The translations under genes were made by a program, and so were the position numbers. From Streptomyces drozdowiczii (GTDB taxonomy: Bacteria; Actinomycetota; Actinomycetes; Streptomycetales; Streptomycetaceae): 64,000 bases of DNA. This document shows, piece after piece, positions 17,377 through 25,212 of this stretch (positions are counted from its first letter, which is position 1; each line of letters opens with the position of its first letter). The notes beneath the pieces were generated by a model. The model searched no databases. It saw only the letters and a program-made list of their open reading frames with translations, and was not told the DNA's origin. The DNA is taken from positions 5,332,001 through 5,396,000 of the forward strand of contig NZ_CP098740.1 in assembly GCF_026167665.1 (NCBI RefSeq), in the 5' to 3' direction.

Positions 17377-18456
17377 TCAGTCGGTCAGCAGCTTCGCCCG
17401 CAGCGCCGCCACCGTCGCCGCGTCGAGCTTCAGCCCCTCCCGTACGTACGTGTCGAAGTCGCCGTAGATCTGGTCCACCTCGGCGTACGCGGCGCGCAGC
17501 CAGCTCAGCTCGACGGCCTTCGGGTCGCCGGTGTACTGGTTGCTGGCCAGGAAGTCCGCCTCGACCGTGGCCCGGGGGACACCGAGCAGGGTGAGCAGGA
17601 CGGCCGTGCCCCAGCCGGTGCGGTCCTTGCCCGCGCTGCAATGGAACACCGTGGCGCCGGAGGTGTTCGTGGCGACCGCCGTGACGAGGTCGCGGAAGGC
17701 GTAGTCCGCGCCCACGAAGTTGACCATGAACGGGTAGCCGATGGACTGGCCGAGGTCCGATGAGCCGGAGAAGAGCCCGGCGGCGACGGCCTCCGCGAGG
17801 GTCATCAGGGCGGAGTCGTGGAAGCGGATGCCGTGGGCGAGCGAGACGACGTCCGCGACCTGGTAGCGCACCCCGGCGGGCAGCCGGTCCGGGTCGTCGC
17901 GGCGCTCCTGGGCGTTGCGCAGGTCCACGTCGAGCGTCAGCTTCTGGGAGACCAGCCGCTGCTGCTCGGCGTCGGTGAGACCGCTCAGCTTGTTGGAGCG
18001 GTAGACCAGGCCCGGGCGCACCCAGTGCCCGTCCGCGGTGCGGTAGCCGCCGATGTCCCGGAAGTTGCGGGCCGAGGCCAGGCCCAGCGAGCGGTCCGCG
18101 ACGACGAGCGGGCTGCCGCTGTCCGGGACCAGCCGGAAGTACCAGCGCCCGGCCTCCGGGAGCGTGCCCGGGGCGACGGTCAGCGAGCCGGTCCCGGGGG
18201 CCGTGCCGAGCGCGGTGCCGGTGGTGGCGTCGGGCGAGGTGACGGCGGTGACGGTCACCGATCCGGCGGGCGAGGCCCAGGACAGGGTGTGGCCCCCGTC
18301 GGCGGTGCGGGTGGCGGTGGCCGCCGTGAACGGGACGGCGGACTGCGCGACGGCCGAAGCGGTCGCGGGCGGCGCGGCGAGGGCGGCCGGGGCCATGACC
18401 GTACCGGTGAGGAGGGCGGTGGCGAGGACGGCTCCGGCGATGCGGTGCGTACGCAT
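17377..18456 (-). CDS. Secreted tyrosine-protein phosphatase
   Basis: A 359-aa exported phosphatase. A signal peptide (RIAGAVLATALLTGTVMAPA, cut near ALAAP) precedes an Ig-like N-terminal region, then a phosphatase domain with ARNFRDIGGYRT and the P-loop FHCSAGKDRTGWG (catalytic Cys in HCxxGKDR, about residue 270). This is the MptpB/LipA-type tyrosine phosphatase family (Y_phosphatase3), which often also acts on phosphoinositides. ATG 18456 follows AAGGAG. It is the last gene of a run of three secreted-hydrolase genes on this strand, 38 bp after the alpha/beta hydrolase gene. Confidence 0.88.
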   Translation of the reverse strand: MRTHRIAGAVLATALLTGTVMAPAALAAPPATASAVAQSAVPFTAATATRTADGGHTLSWASPAGSVTVTAVTSPDATTGTALGTAPGTGSLTVAPGTLPEAGRWYFRLVPDSGSPLVVADRSLGLASARNFRDIGGYRTADGHWVRPGLVYRSNKLSGLTDAEQQRLVSQKLTLDVDLRNAQERRDDPDRLPAGVRYQVADVVSLAHGIRFHDSALMTLAEAVAAGLFSGSSDLGQSIGYPFMVNFVGADYAFRDLVTAVATNTSGATVFHCSAGKDRTGWGTAVLLTLLGVPRATVEADFLASNQYTGDPKAVELSWLRAAYAEVDQIYGDFDTYVREGLKLDAATVAALRAKLLTD

Positions 18457-18494
18457 GGTGCTCCTTGTCGTGGCCCTGCGGTGCAGGGGAGGCG

Positions 18495-20477
18495 TCAGGA
18501 GGTCGGGGTGGCGGTGCACGGGGTGGTGCCGCAGACATTGATGACCCGGCCAGTGGTCAGGAAGGTGGCCTTCTGCTGACGTGCGGCGGGCGAGTTGCGG
18601 GGATCTTCGTGCGGGTCGTGCCCGTACGCGGGACCGGCGGGCGGCGTGTTGGTCACCGGGGGTGTGGGCGTACCGCTGTCCCAGACGGTCATCGCCGAAC
18701 CCCGGTACGGCAGTTGGCGCGGGCCGATGCGCCGGATGCCCCAGTACGGGACGGCGTCCGGGCTGCGGCCGGCGGCGAGTGCGGGGGTGAGCAGCCGGGC
18801 GCCGAGGGTGCGCGCCTCCACGTCGGCCGCCGCGTTGGCGACCTGGTGGTCGCCGTACGCGATGTGCATCAGGACCTGGTGGTGGTCGGTGAGGTGGTTG
18901 GCGTACGCGTCGGTCTCGCCCCGGTCCCAGACCAGCTGGAAGAGCTGGAGGACCAGTTGCTGGTGCAGCTTGTCCGGGTAGGCGGCGTCCAGGACCTGCT
19001 GGAACGGGGCGAAGTCGGCGCTGCGGTTGAGGAGGAGCCCGTAGTTCATGCCGGTGACGCCGAGCACCCCGCGCCGGATGTCGGGCGAGGCGGCGACGAG
19101 CGCGCCGCCCAGGATGCCGCCCTGGCTGTTCCCGTCGTACGCGAGGCCGCGCCGGGTGTCGAGGAGCGGGCGCCCGTCGGCGGTGCGGAACGCCGGATCG
19201 GTGGTGAGGCCCTGGGCGTGGATCAGGGCGCGGCCGAGGAACAGGGCGTTGAGCATGCCCTGTTCGCTGCGCTCGGGGACGGCCGGGAAGAGGCTCGGGT
19301 CGGCGAGCGCCGCCAGGACGACGGGGATGTCGTCCTTGGCCATGCCGATCCAGTCCGTCGCGCAGAACGTGAAGTCGTGTTCGGCGGCCATGTCCCTGAC
19401 GTTGCCCGCGCCGACCTCGTTGCGGGAGCCGAGCAGCCCGTGCCCGTACAGCGAGGGGTGCGACGGTCTGCGGAAGGCGGCGCGGGGGATCTCGCAGCGG
19501 AACGCGGCGGTCTGGACGCTGCCCGGAAGCGCGCGCGGGGTGCCGTTCCGGTCGCGGTTCAGCACCGCGCCGGGCGGGCCGCCGGGCGCGTCCAGGTAGC
19601 CGGGGACGGTGATCTCGCCGGTGACCTCGCGGGCGATCCGGGCGTCCTGCTCCTCCGTGAGGTCGGTGACCCCGGTGACCGTGAAGGCGGGCGAGCGGTC
19701 GCCGAGCCGGCGGAACGCGTCGTCGCGGAGGGTGAACAGGTCGCCGGTGAGGCTGCGCGTCGAGGCGACCGTGAAGTCCCAGGCCAGATTGAGCCCACGG
19801 GTGGAGACGCCCGCCCGGCGCAGCGCGTTCAGTGCGGGCCGCAGCCGGTCCTGGCGGGCGCGCAGCGGATCGTGTGCGGGCAGCCGCTTTCCGGCGACGG
19901 CGGCGAAGGGGGCGGCGGCCGGAATCGTGCGGCCCGCCCCGTCCTTGAGGTGGCGCAGCGCCACGGCGTAGTGGTGGCCGTCGCGGAAGTTGCGGGCCGG
20001 GTGGATCAGCAGGGCCCGGCGCGCGGGGTCGGCGGCGTTGCTGTCCGGCTCCGCCCAGTACGGCCACCGCTCACCGGTCGTGGTGTCCAGCAGGACGACC
20101 GGCGCGTCCCGGTCCAGGGACCGGCCGATGTCGGTGAGCGGGGCGGCGCCGGTCCTGGCCAGGTCGAGCCCCGGCACCTGGGCGATGAGCGTGGAGCCGG
20201 GGGAGAAGCCGTCGGACCGGTTCCAGGCCGCCGGGTCGACGGCCTGCCCGGTCGCGGGCCGGGGCAGCATTGAGGCGTCGAAGGCCACCCGGCGGCCCGT
20301 GTCGGTGCGCGGGTCCGGCCGGGTGTACCAGTCGCTGGGGAACGGCAGCAGGCACTCGGCGGGTGCCAGCGGGTCGCAGCCCCGCGCCGGGGGAGGGGCC
20401 GCGTGGGCGGGCGGGGCGAGGAGCGCGGCGGCGCCGAGCGTCATCACCAGCAGTCCGTCGAGTATCCGCTGCCGCAC
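18495..20477 (-). CDS. Large secreted alpha/beta-hydrolase-like protein
   Basis: A 660-aa exported protein. The signal peptide (LDGLLVMTLGAAALLAPPAH) leads into a Cys-containing N-terminal region (CDPLAPAECLLPFPSDWYT). The nucleophile elbow is in AYDGNSQGGILGGAL (GxSxGG, near residue 425), after SLYGHGLLGSRNEV and FCATDWIGMAKDD. A candidate His is in YGDHQVANA. The layout resembles large bacterial lipases/esterases of the virulence-factor-lipase type; the substrate is unknown. The start is GTG; the GGGGAG ribosome site overlaps the stop of the upstream SGNH gene, only 3 bp away, implying translational coupling. Confidence 0.8.
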   Translation of the reverse strand: MRQRILDGLLVMTLGAAALLAPPAHAAPPPARGCDPLAPAECLLPFPSDWYTRPDPRTDTGRRVAFDASMLPRPATGQAVDPAAWNRSDGFSPGSTLIAQVPGLDLARTGAAPLTDIGRSLDRDAPVVLLDTTTGERWPYWAEPDSNAADPARRALLIHPARNFRDGHHYAVALRHLKDGAGRTIPAAAPFAAVAGKRLPAHDPLRARQDRLRPALNALRRAGVSTRGLNLAWDFTVASTRSLTGDLFTLRDDAFRRLGDRSPAFTVTGVTDLTEEQDARIAREVTGEITVPGYLDAPGGPPGAVLNRDRNGTPRALPGSVQTAAFRCEIPRAAFRRPSHPSLYGHGLLGSRNEVGAGNVRDMAAEHDFTFCATDWIGMAKDDIPVVLAALADPSLFPAVPERSEQGMLNALFLGRALIHAQGLTTDPAFRTADGRPLLDTRRGLAYDGNSQGGILGGALVAASPDIRRGVLGVTGMNYGLLLNRSADFAPFQQVLDAAYPDKLHQQLVLQLFQLVWDRGETDAYANHLTDHHQVLMHIAYGDHQVANAAADVEARTLGARLLTPALAAGRSPDAVPYWGIRRIGPRQLPYRGSAMTVWDSGTPTPPVTNTPPAGPAYGHDPHEDPRNSPAARQQKATFLTTGRVINVCGTTPCTATPTS

Positions 20478-20480
20478 GGC

Positions 20481-21383
20481 TCAGCTCCCCTGGAGGTGGG
20501 CGCCGATGATCCGCGCGTAGGCGGCCTCGCCCCGCGCGTTCGGGTGCAGCGGGGCGGCCGAAGCGGTCGGCACGTACCCCTCGACCCACTTGTCGGACGG
20601 GGCCTGGCAGGCGTCGTGGCCCTTGCTCGGCGTGGCGACGTCGATGTACTCGGCGCCGTGCGCGGCGCTCTGCTCGGCGATCACCGCGTTCATCCGGTTG
20701 ACGCTGCCCTGGAGGAAGTCGGCGTCGACCGGCAGCACGGGCTGCAACGGCCAGCAGCCGCCCGGCTTGATGTAGAGCCCGTATCCCGTCACGAGGACCC
20801 TGGCGTGCGGTGACCGCTGGTGGATTCCGTCCAGTACGGCTCCGAGGCGCGGCGCGAAGGCGTCGATCCGCTGCGCCACCTGGTCGACGCCGCCCTCGGT
20901 CAGCTTGTCCTTGCACGGGATGGCGGTCGGGTCGAGCTGCATGCAGTCCTGTGCGATGCCGACGAGCCCGGCGTCGTTGCCGCCGATGGTGAGCGTCACC
21001 AGGTCCGTGTCGGCGCGCAGCGCGTCGAACTGGGGCGCCGCCGAGCCCATGGGCACGTCGAGCAGCGACAGGGACTGCTTCTCCGTCATGTGCTTGGACT
21101 GGGCCCCGCTGCATGTGACGTCGCGCAGCGAGGCGCCGATGCTCGCCGCCAGCTCGTGCGCGTAGTTGTGCGTGGAACGGCCGCAGGCCAGCGGTCCGGT
21201 GATGCCCGGGATGAGCGGCCCGGAGGCCATCGAGTCGCCGAGCGCCACGTACTGCACGGCATCGTCGGCGCTCGCCGCCCAGGCGCCGGAGGCGGTGGTG
21301 CCGACGGCCAGGGAGGCCAGGGCGGCGGCGGTGGCGGCTCCTCTGACAGTACGACAGAACGTCTTGTTCCTGGACGAGTTCAC
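20481..21383 (-). CDS. Secreted SGNH/GDSL esterase
   Basis: A 300-aa exported SGNH-fold hydrolase. After the signal peptide (VRGAATAAALASLAVGTTAS, cut near AWAAS) come block I YVALGDSMASGPLIPG with the catalytic Ser, block III TLTIGGNDAGLV (Gly/Asn) and block V HPNARGEAAYA with the catalytic His. Cys residues in CGRSTHNY/DVTCSGAQS, DCMQLDPTAIPC and CWPLQP/DACQ probably form three disulfides, as in Streptomyces scabies and S. rimosus esterases. I choose GTG 21383 because GGAGG lies about 6 nt upstream. It heads a three-gene secreted-hydrolase operon and is divergent from the PucR-type regulator. Confidence 0.9.
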   Translation of the reverse strand: MNSSRNKTFCRTVRGAATAAALASLAVGTTASGAWAASADDAVQYVALGDSMASGPLIPGITGPLACGRSTHNYAHELAASIGASLRDVTCSGAQSKHMTEKQSLSLLDVPMGSAAPQFDALRADTDLVTLTIGGNDAGLVGIAQDCMQLDPTAIPCKDKLTEGGVDQVAQRIDAFAPRLGAVLDGIHQRSPHARVLVTGYGLYIKPGGCWPLQPVLPVDADFLQGSVNRMNAVIAEQSAAHGAEYIDVATPSKGHDACQAPSDKWVEGYVPTASAAPLHPNARGEAAYARIIGAHLQGS

Positions 21384-21495
21384 GACGACCTCCGGTGCGC
21401 TATGAGTGGGGGCATGGCGGGTGTCGCCGGTCATCATGCAGACTCGAACGCCGTCGTTTAACTGGTGGGTAACGCAGACTTCGCCGGGGGCTTTT

Positions 21496-22770
21496 GTGAC
21501 GCGTGACAAAGAACTGCCCGTCGGGCAGGGCCCGTTGGTCATCGCCGGACGCCCGGTGGCGGTGCGGCTGCGGGCCCGCGTCCCCGCTCTGACCACCCGG
21601 GTGGTCGCCCGTCTTCTCAGTGACCTACCGGTCTACGCGGAGCTGCCCCACGAGGAGATCGCGGGGGACATCGCGGACATCGTCCAGCACAATCTGCGGC
21701 TCTTCGCGGACGTCCTCGAACACCGCAGGGCCGCCACCGACGGCGAACTGGCCCAGCAGCGCGACTCGGCGGCCCAGCGCGCCGAGGAGGGCGTGCCGCT
21801 GGACGCCATCCTCACCGCCTACCAGGTGGGCGTCGCGATGTGCTGGGAGGAGACCGCGCAGGACGCCGGGCCCGGGGACCTGCCCGCCGTGCTGGAGATC
21901 ATGGACCGGGTCCTCGTCCTCCAGCAGCAGCTGACCTCCGCGGTGAGCGGCGCCTATCTGGAGGCCCGGCAGATCCTGGACAGCCAGGAGCACGGCGGCC
22001 GGCACGCGCTGATGGCCGCGCTGCTGACCGGTGAGGACCTGGACGGCTTCACCCGCCGCACCGGCCTGCGCCCGGCCGCCCGCTACCTGGCGATGACCCT
22101 CGCGCTGGCCCCGCACCCGGACGAGGCGGGGGCGGGACCGGCGCAGGGGGCGGCATCCGGCTCCGGGGCGGGCGCGGGCGTGGCGGCCCGGCGGAAGATA
22201 CGGCGCATCCGGACGGCCCTCGACCGGTTCGCCGGGACGCCCGCGCTGACCGCCCTGGACGCGTCCGGCGGCACCGTGCTGCTGCCCGTCTCGGAGCCGC
22301 CGCCGTGGGACGGGCCCGGCGGGCTGCGCGACCTGATCGCCGAGGCGACCCGGGCGGCGGGGGTCCCCGTCACGGCCGCCGCCGAGACCGCGTCGCCGGA
22401 CGGGGTGCCGGCGGCGGTGGCGCGGAACGCCGAGATCGTGGACCTGGTCGCCCGCACCGGCCGGGCCCCCGGCCTCTACCGGCTGTCGGACGTGCTCCTG
22501 GAGTACCAGCTGAGCCGGCCCAGCGAGGCGCTGCGCGGGCTCGCCGGGCTGCTGAGCCCGCTGGACGCCAAGCCGGAGCTGCTGCACACGCTGGAGACGT
22601 ACCTCGGACACGGCCTCGACCGCCGGGCCGCGGCGGCGGCGCTGCACGTCCACCCCAACACCGTCGACTACCGCATCCGCCGCATCGACCGCCTCACCGG
22701 CCTCTCCCCGGCCCGCCCGGCCGACCTCCAGCACCTGAGCGCGGCCCTGGTCGCGCGCCGCTCGGTCTGA
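21496..22770 (+). CDS. PucR/CdaR-type helix-turn-helix transcriptional regulator
   Basis: A regulator of about 424 aa. The N-terminal RsbR-like sensing part includes LRLFADVLEHRRAATDG and GVPLDAILTAYQVGVAMCWE. A central GGDEF-like module and the C-terminal PucR HTH follow (LLHTLETYLGHGLDRRAAAA, ALHVHPNTVDYRIRRIDRLTG). Members usually sense a metabolite and control neighbouring catabolic or secreted enzymes. It is divergent from the SGNH esterase operon, which is a plausible target. The start is uncertain: the frame is open from ATG 21406. GTG 21496 leaves a 112-bp intergenic space and is my choice. Confidence 0.83.
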   Translation: MTRDKELPVGQGPLVIAGRPVAVRLRARVPALTTRVVARLLSDLPVYAELPHEEIAGDIADIVQHNLRLFADVLEHRRAATDGELAQQRDSAAQRAEEGVPLDAILTAYQVGVAMCWEETAQDAGPGDLPAVLEIMDRVLVLQQQLTSAVSGAYLEARQILDSQEHGGRHALMAALLTGEDLDGFTRRTGLRPAARYLAMTLALAPHPDEAGAGPAQGAASGSGAGAGVAARRKIRRIRTALDRFAGTPALTALDASGGTVLLPVSEPPPWDGPGGLRDLIAEATRAAGVPVTAAAETASPDGVPAAVARNAEIVDLVARTGRAPGLYRLSDVLLEYQLSRPSEALRGLAGLLSPLDAKPELLHTLETYLGHGLDRRAAAAALHVHPNTVDYRIRRIDRLTGLSPARPADLQHLSAALVARRSV

Positions 22771-22810
22771 GGGGCGGGAACGCCCGGCCCCGTACGGTCG
22801 TTCGGCAGTC

Positions 22811-23506
22811 ATGAGCGGACAACTGGTACGCGAGGGCTATGCGGGGACCGGACCGGGTGCGATCACCCCGGACGGCTGCGCGGTCGAGCTGTACACCCGG
22901 CTGGCCGTCGGCGACGAACCGGACGTGGTCGAGGCGGCCGTCCCCGCCGGCGCGCACATCCTGGAACTGGGCTGCGGGGCGGGCCGGGTGACGCATCCGC
23001 TGGTCGGAAGAGGCTTCCGGATCACCGCCGTGGACGAGTCGCCGCAGATGCTGGAGCGGGTGCGCGGCGCGCGGACGGTGTGCGGCCCGATCGAGTCGCT
23101 GGACCTCGGCGACGAGACGTTCGACGTCGTCATGCTCGCGTCGTTCCTGGTCCACGCGGGCGACCACGAGGTGCGCGACGGGCTGCTGCGGACCTGCCGC
23201 CGGTACGTACGTGACGGAGGCGTGGTGCTCATCCAGCGCGAGGGGGCGGACTACCACGACGGGCTCCCGCGCGAGCGCGTGCACCCCGCCGGCTACACCG
23301 TGCGCATCGTCTCCTCGGAGCCGGTCGGCGACGGGGTGCGCTCGGTGCGCGCGGAGTACGAGTTCGACGACGCCCGGTGGACGCAGACCTTCCGGGCCCG
23401 GCCGCTGACGAAGGAGGCGTTCGAGGGGCACCTGGCGGCGGCGGGCCTGAAGGTGGACCGCTATCTCACGGACGACGGGGTCTGGGTGCGGGCGGTGCCC
23501 GTGTAG
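22811..23506 (+). CDS. Class I SAM-dependent methyltransferase
   Basis: A 231-aa methyltransferase with motif I HILELGCGAGRVTHPL (about residues 50-65), motif II ITAVDESPQML, motif IV TFDVVMLASFLVHA and motif V RYVRDGGVVLIQREGADY. This is a Methyltransf_11/25-like small-molecule or tRNA-type enzyme; the substrate cannot be assigned. It starts 40 bp after the PucR-type gene on the same strand and converges with the lipoprotein gene, 14 bp apart. Confidence 0.87.
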   Translation: MSGQLVREGYAGTGPGAITPDGCAVELYTRLAVGDEPDVVEAAVPAGAHILELGCGAGRVTHPLVGRGFRITAVDESPQMLERVRGARTVCGPIESLDLGDETFDVVMLASFLVHAGDHEVRDGLLRTCRRYVRDGGVVLIQREGADYHDGLPRERVHPAGYTVRIVSSEPVGDGVRSVRAEYEFDDARWTQTFRARPLTKEAFEGHLAAAGLKVDRYLTDDGVWVRAVPV

Positions 23507-23520
23507 CCGCCGCCCGGCGG

Positions 23521-23868
23521 TCAGTGGATGGTGCTGAAGCTGCGCCAGGGGCCCGCGTTCGGCGCGTTGACGTCCGAGAAGGTGGTCGCGAGGTACGTGG
23601 TGCCCTTGCCGGTGCAGTCGGGCGTCCGGTACAGCACGATGTCGACCAGGGTCTCGTTGGCCACCTCCTTCGCGCCGGCCGGGGCGAGCCGGTGGCAGCC
23701 CTTGACCGAGGGGCTGTTCACCTCGATCACGGCGTCCCGCTCGGTGGTGTAGATGACCGGGCCGACCGCGGTCCGGCCGAGGCCCGAACAGCCTGCGACG
23801 GTGAGGGTCAGGAACACGGCCTGGGCGGCGATGCCGAGCCGGCGGCGTCGGCGGTCGATCACGGGCAT
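23521..23868 (-). CDS. Small putative lipoprotein of unknown function
   Basis: A 115-aa protein. Residues 1-27 form a lipoprotein signal: basic MPVIDRRRRRLG, hydrophobic IAAQAVFLTLTV, and a lipobox ending AGC with the acylated Cys at 26. The mature part contains CHRLAPAGAKEVANETLVDI and a second Cys in YRTPDCTGKGTTYLA, so one disulfide is possible. I do not recognise the family. The much longer open frame on this strand is a GC artefact. ATG 23868 follows GAGGA and gives the signal peptide. Confidence 0.7.
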   Translation of the reverse strand: MPVIDRRRRRLGIAAQAVFLTLTVAGCSGLGRTAVGPVIYTTERDAVIEVNSPSVKGCHRLAPAGAKEVANETLVDIVLYRTPDCTGKGTTYLATTFSDVNAPNAGPWRSFSTIH

Positions 23869-24105
23869 GGGCGGATCCTCGTCTGTCTCGTCACCACGCA
23901 CACCGCGGGTGTACGTGCCGGTGCCGCTCACCCTGCCCGCTTCCCCGGGCCCCGGCATCCGGGAAGCGGCCGGGCGGGGGAGCGCGCCCGCGCCCGGCGT
24001 ACCCGAAGGGGTTCGACCCGGAGCGGAACCGGGCATACCGTGGTAATAGCGCACGAAGAGGTGCGGTGCCGAGAGTCGGGGTTGTCCGGCTGGCAGGGGG
24101 CCGTC

Positions 24106-25035
24106 ATGGTCCAGGACCTCGTGATCGCGGTGGTCGCGGCAGCGGCGGTGGGCGCCCTGTATCTCGCGGCGGCCGCCAGGGTCGTCAGGCAGTACGAACG
24201 GGGCGTGGTCCTCAGACTGGGCCGGCTCCGCGACGAGGTGCGCCCGCCGGGGTTCACCATGGTGCTGCCGGGCGTCGACCGGCTCCGCAAGGTCAACATG
24301 CAGATCGTGACCATGCCCGTGCCGGCCCAGGACGGGATCACCAGGGACAACGTCACGGTCCGGGTGGACGCCGTCATCTACTTCAAGGTGGTCGACCCGG
24401 CGAGCGCGGTCGTGGAGGTCGAGGACTACCGCTTCGCGGTCTCGCAGATGGCGCAGACGTCGCTGCGTTCCATCATCGGCAAGAGCGACCTGGACGACCT
24501 CCTCTCCAACCGCGAGAAGCTCAACCAGGGCCTGGAGCTGATGATCGACAGCCCCGCGGTCGGCTGGGGCGTCCAGATCGACCGGGTCGAGATCAAGGAC
24601 GTCTCGCTGCCGGAGACCATGAAACGCTCCATGGCCCGCCAGGCCGAGGCCGACCGTGAGCGGCGCGCCCGGGTCATCAACGCGGACGCGGAGCTCCAGG
24701 CGTCCAGGAAGCTGGCCGAGGCGGCCTCCGAGATGTCCGCCCAGCCGGCGGCCCTCCAGCTGCGACTGCTCCAGACCGTGGTGGCCGTGGCGGCCGAGAA
24801 GAACTCCACGCTGGTCCTGCCGTTCCCGGTGGAGCTGCTGCGATTCCTGGAACGCGCCCAGCAGGGGGCGCCGGGGGCGCCCGCCCCGGAGACCGCGCAG
24901 GCGCCGGATGCCGGTGGACCGGTGGGGCGGCCCGGGGACGCCGGTACGCCTGCTCCGGACGGCGCACGGGCCCCGGACGCCGGTGCGCCGGACCCGCGTT
25001 CGGACGCGTCCTCGAAGCCGTACGCGCACCACTGA
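24106..25035 (+). CDS. Slipin (SPFH/band 7 family) membrane protein
   Basis: A 309-aa protein. One N-terminal membrane segment (LVIAVVAAAAVGALYLAAAA) precedes a band 7 domain with the slipin hallmarks YERGVVLRLGRLRDEVRPPG, MPVPAQDGITRDNVTVRVDA, VIYFKVVDPASAVVEVEDY, TSLRSIIGKSDLDDLLSNRE and VEIKDVSLPETMKRSMARQA. An Ala/Glu-rich coiled-coil and a low-complexity Pro/Ala/Asp tail of about 60 residues end the protein. Slipins assemble into membrane-bound rings. The start is ATG 24106 after GGCAGGGGG; the open frame reaches far upstream but is not coding. No NfeD gene sits beside it, which is common for slipins. Confidence 0.9.
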   Translation: MVQDLVIAVVAAAAVGALYLAAAARVVRQYERGVVLRLGRLRDEVRPPGFTMVLPGVDRLRKVNMQIVTMPVPAQDGITRDNVTVRVDAVIYFKVVDPASAVVEVEDYRFAVSQMAQTSLRSIIGKSDLDDLLSNREKLNQGLELMIDSPAVGWGVQIDRVEIKDVSLPETMKRSMARQAEADRERRARVINADAELQASRKLAEAASEMSAQPAALQLRLLQTVVAVAAEKNSTLVLPFPVELLRFLERAQQGAPGAPAPETAQAPDAGGPVGRPGDAGTPAPDGARAPDAGAPDPRSDASSKPYAHH

Positions 25036-25120
25036 CACCGTTCCGCGCGGTCGCTCTCCGGCCGTCGTCCGACCCGTACGAGCTGCGGTGACGGCGGCGG
25101 CCGGGCCCTTGTCCGGGGCG

Positions 25121-25143
25121 TTGTCAGACCCCCCGCCTAGACT
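25121..25143 (+). promoter_or_regulatory. RecA-NDp/PafBC-like promoter of the SNF2 helicase
   Basis: TTGTCAGAC (25121-25129), 8 nt, TAGACT (25138-25143). The first seven bases and the -10 fit TTGTCRGTG-N8-TAnnnT; the last two bases of the first block differ. Transcription should begin near 25150, giving a leader of about 63 nt, unlike the leaderless repair genes. Confidence 0.5.
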
Positions 25144-25212
25144 CGCCGGGCAGAGGGACCGGTACGGACGATCCCCGCTGACCAGGGACGAAACGCGCGA
25201 GGGGAGGGACCG

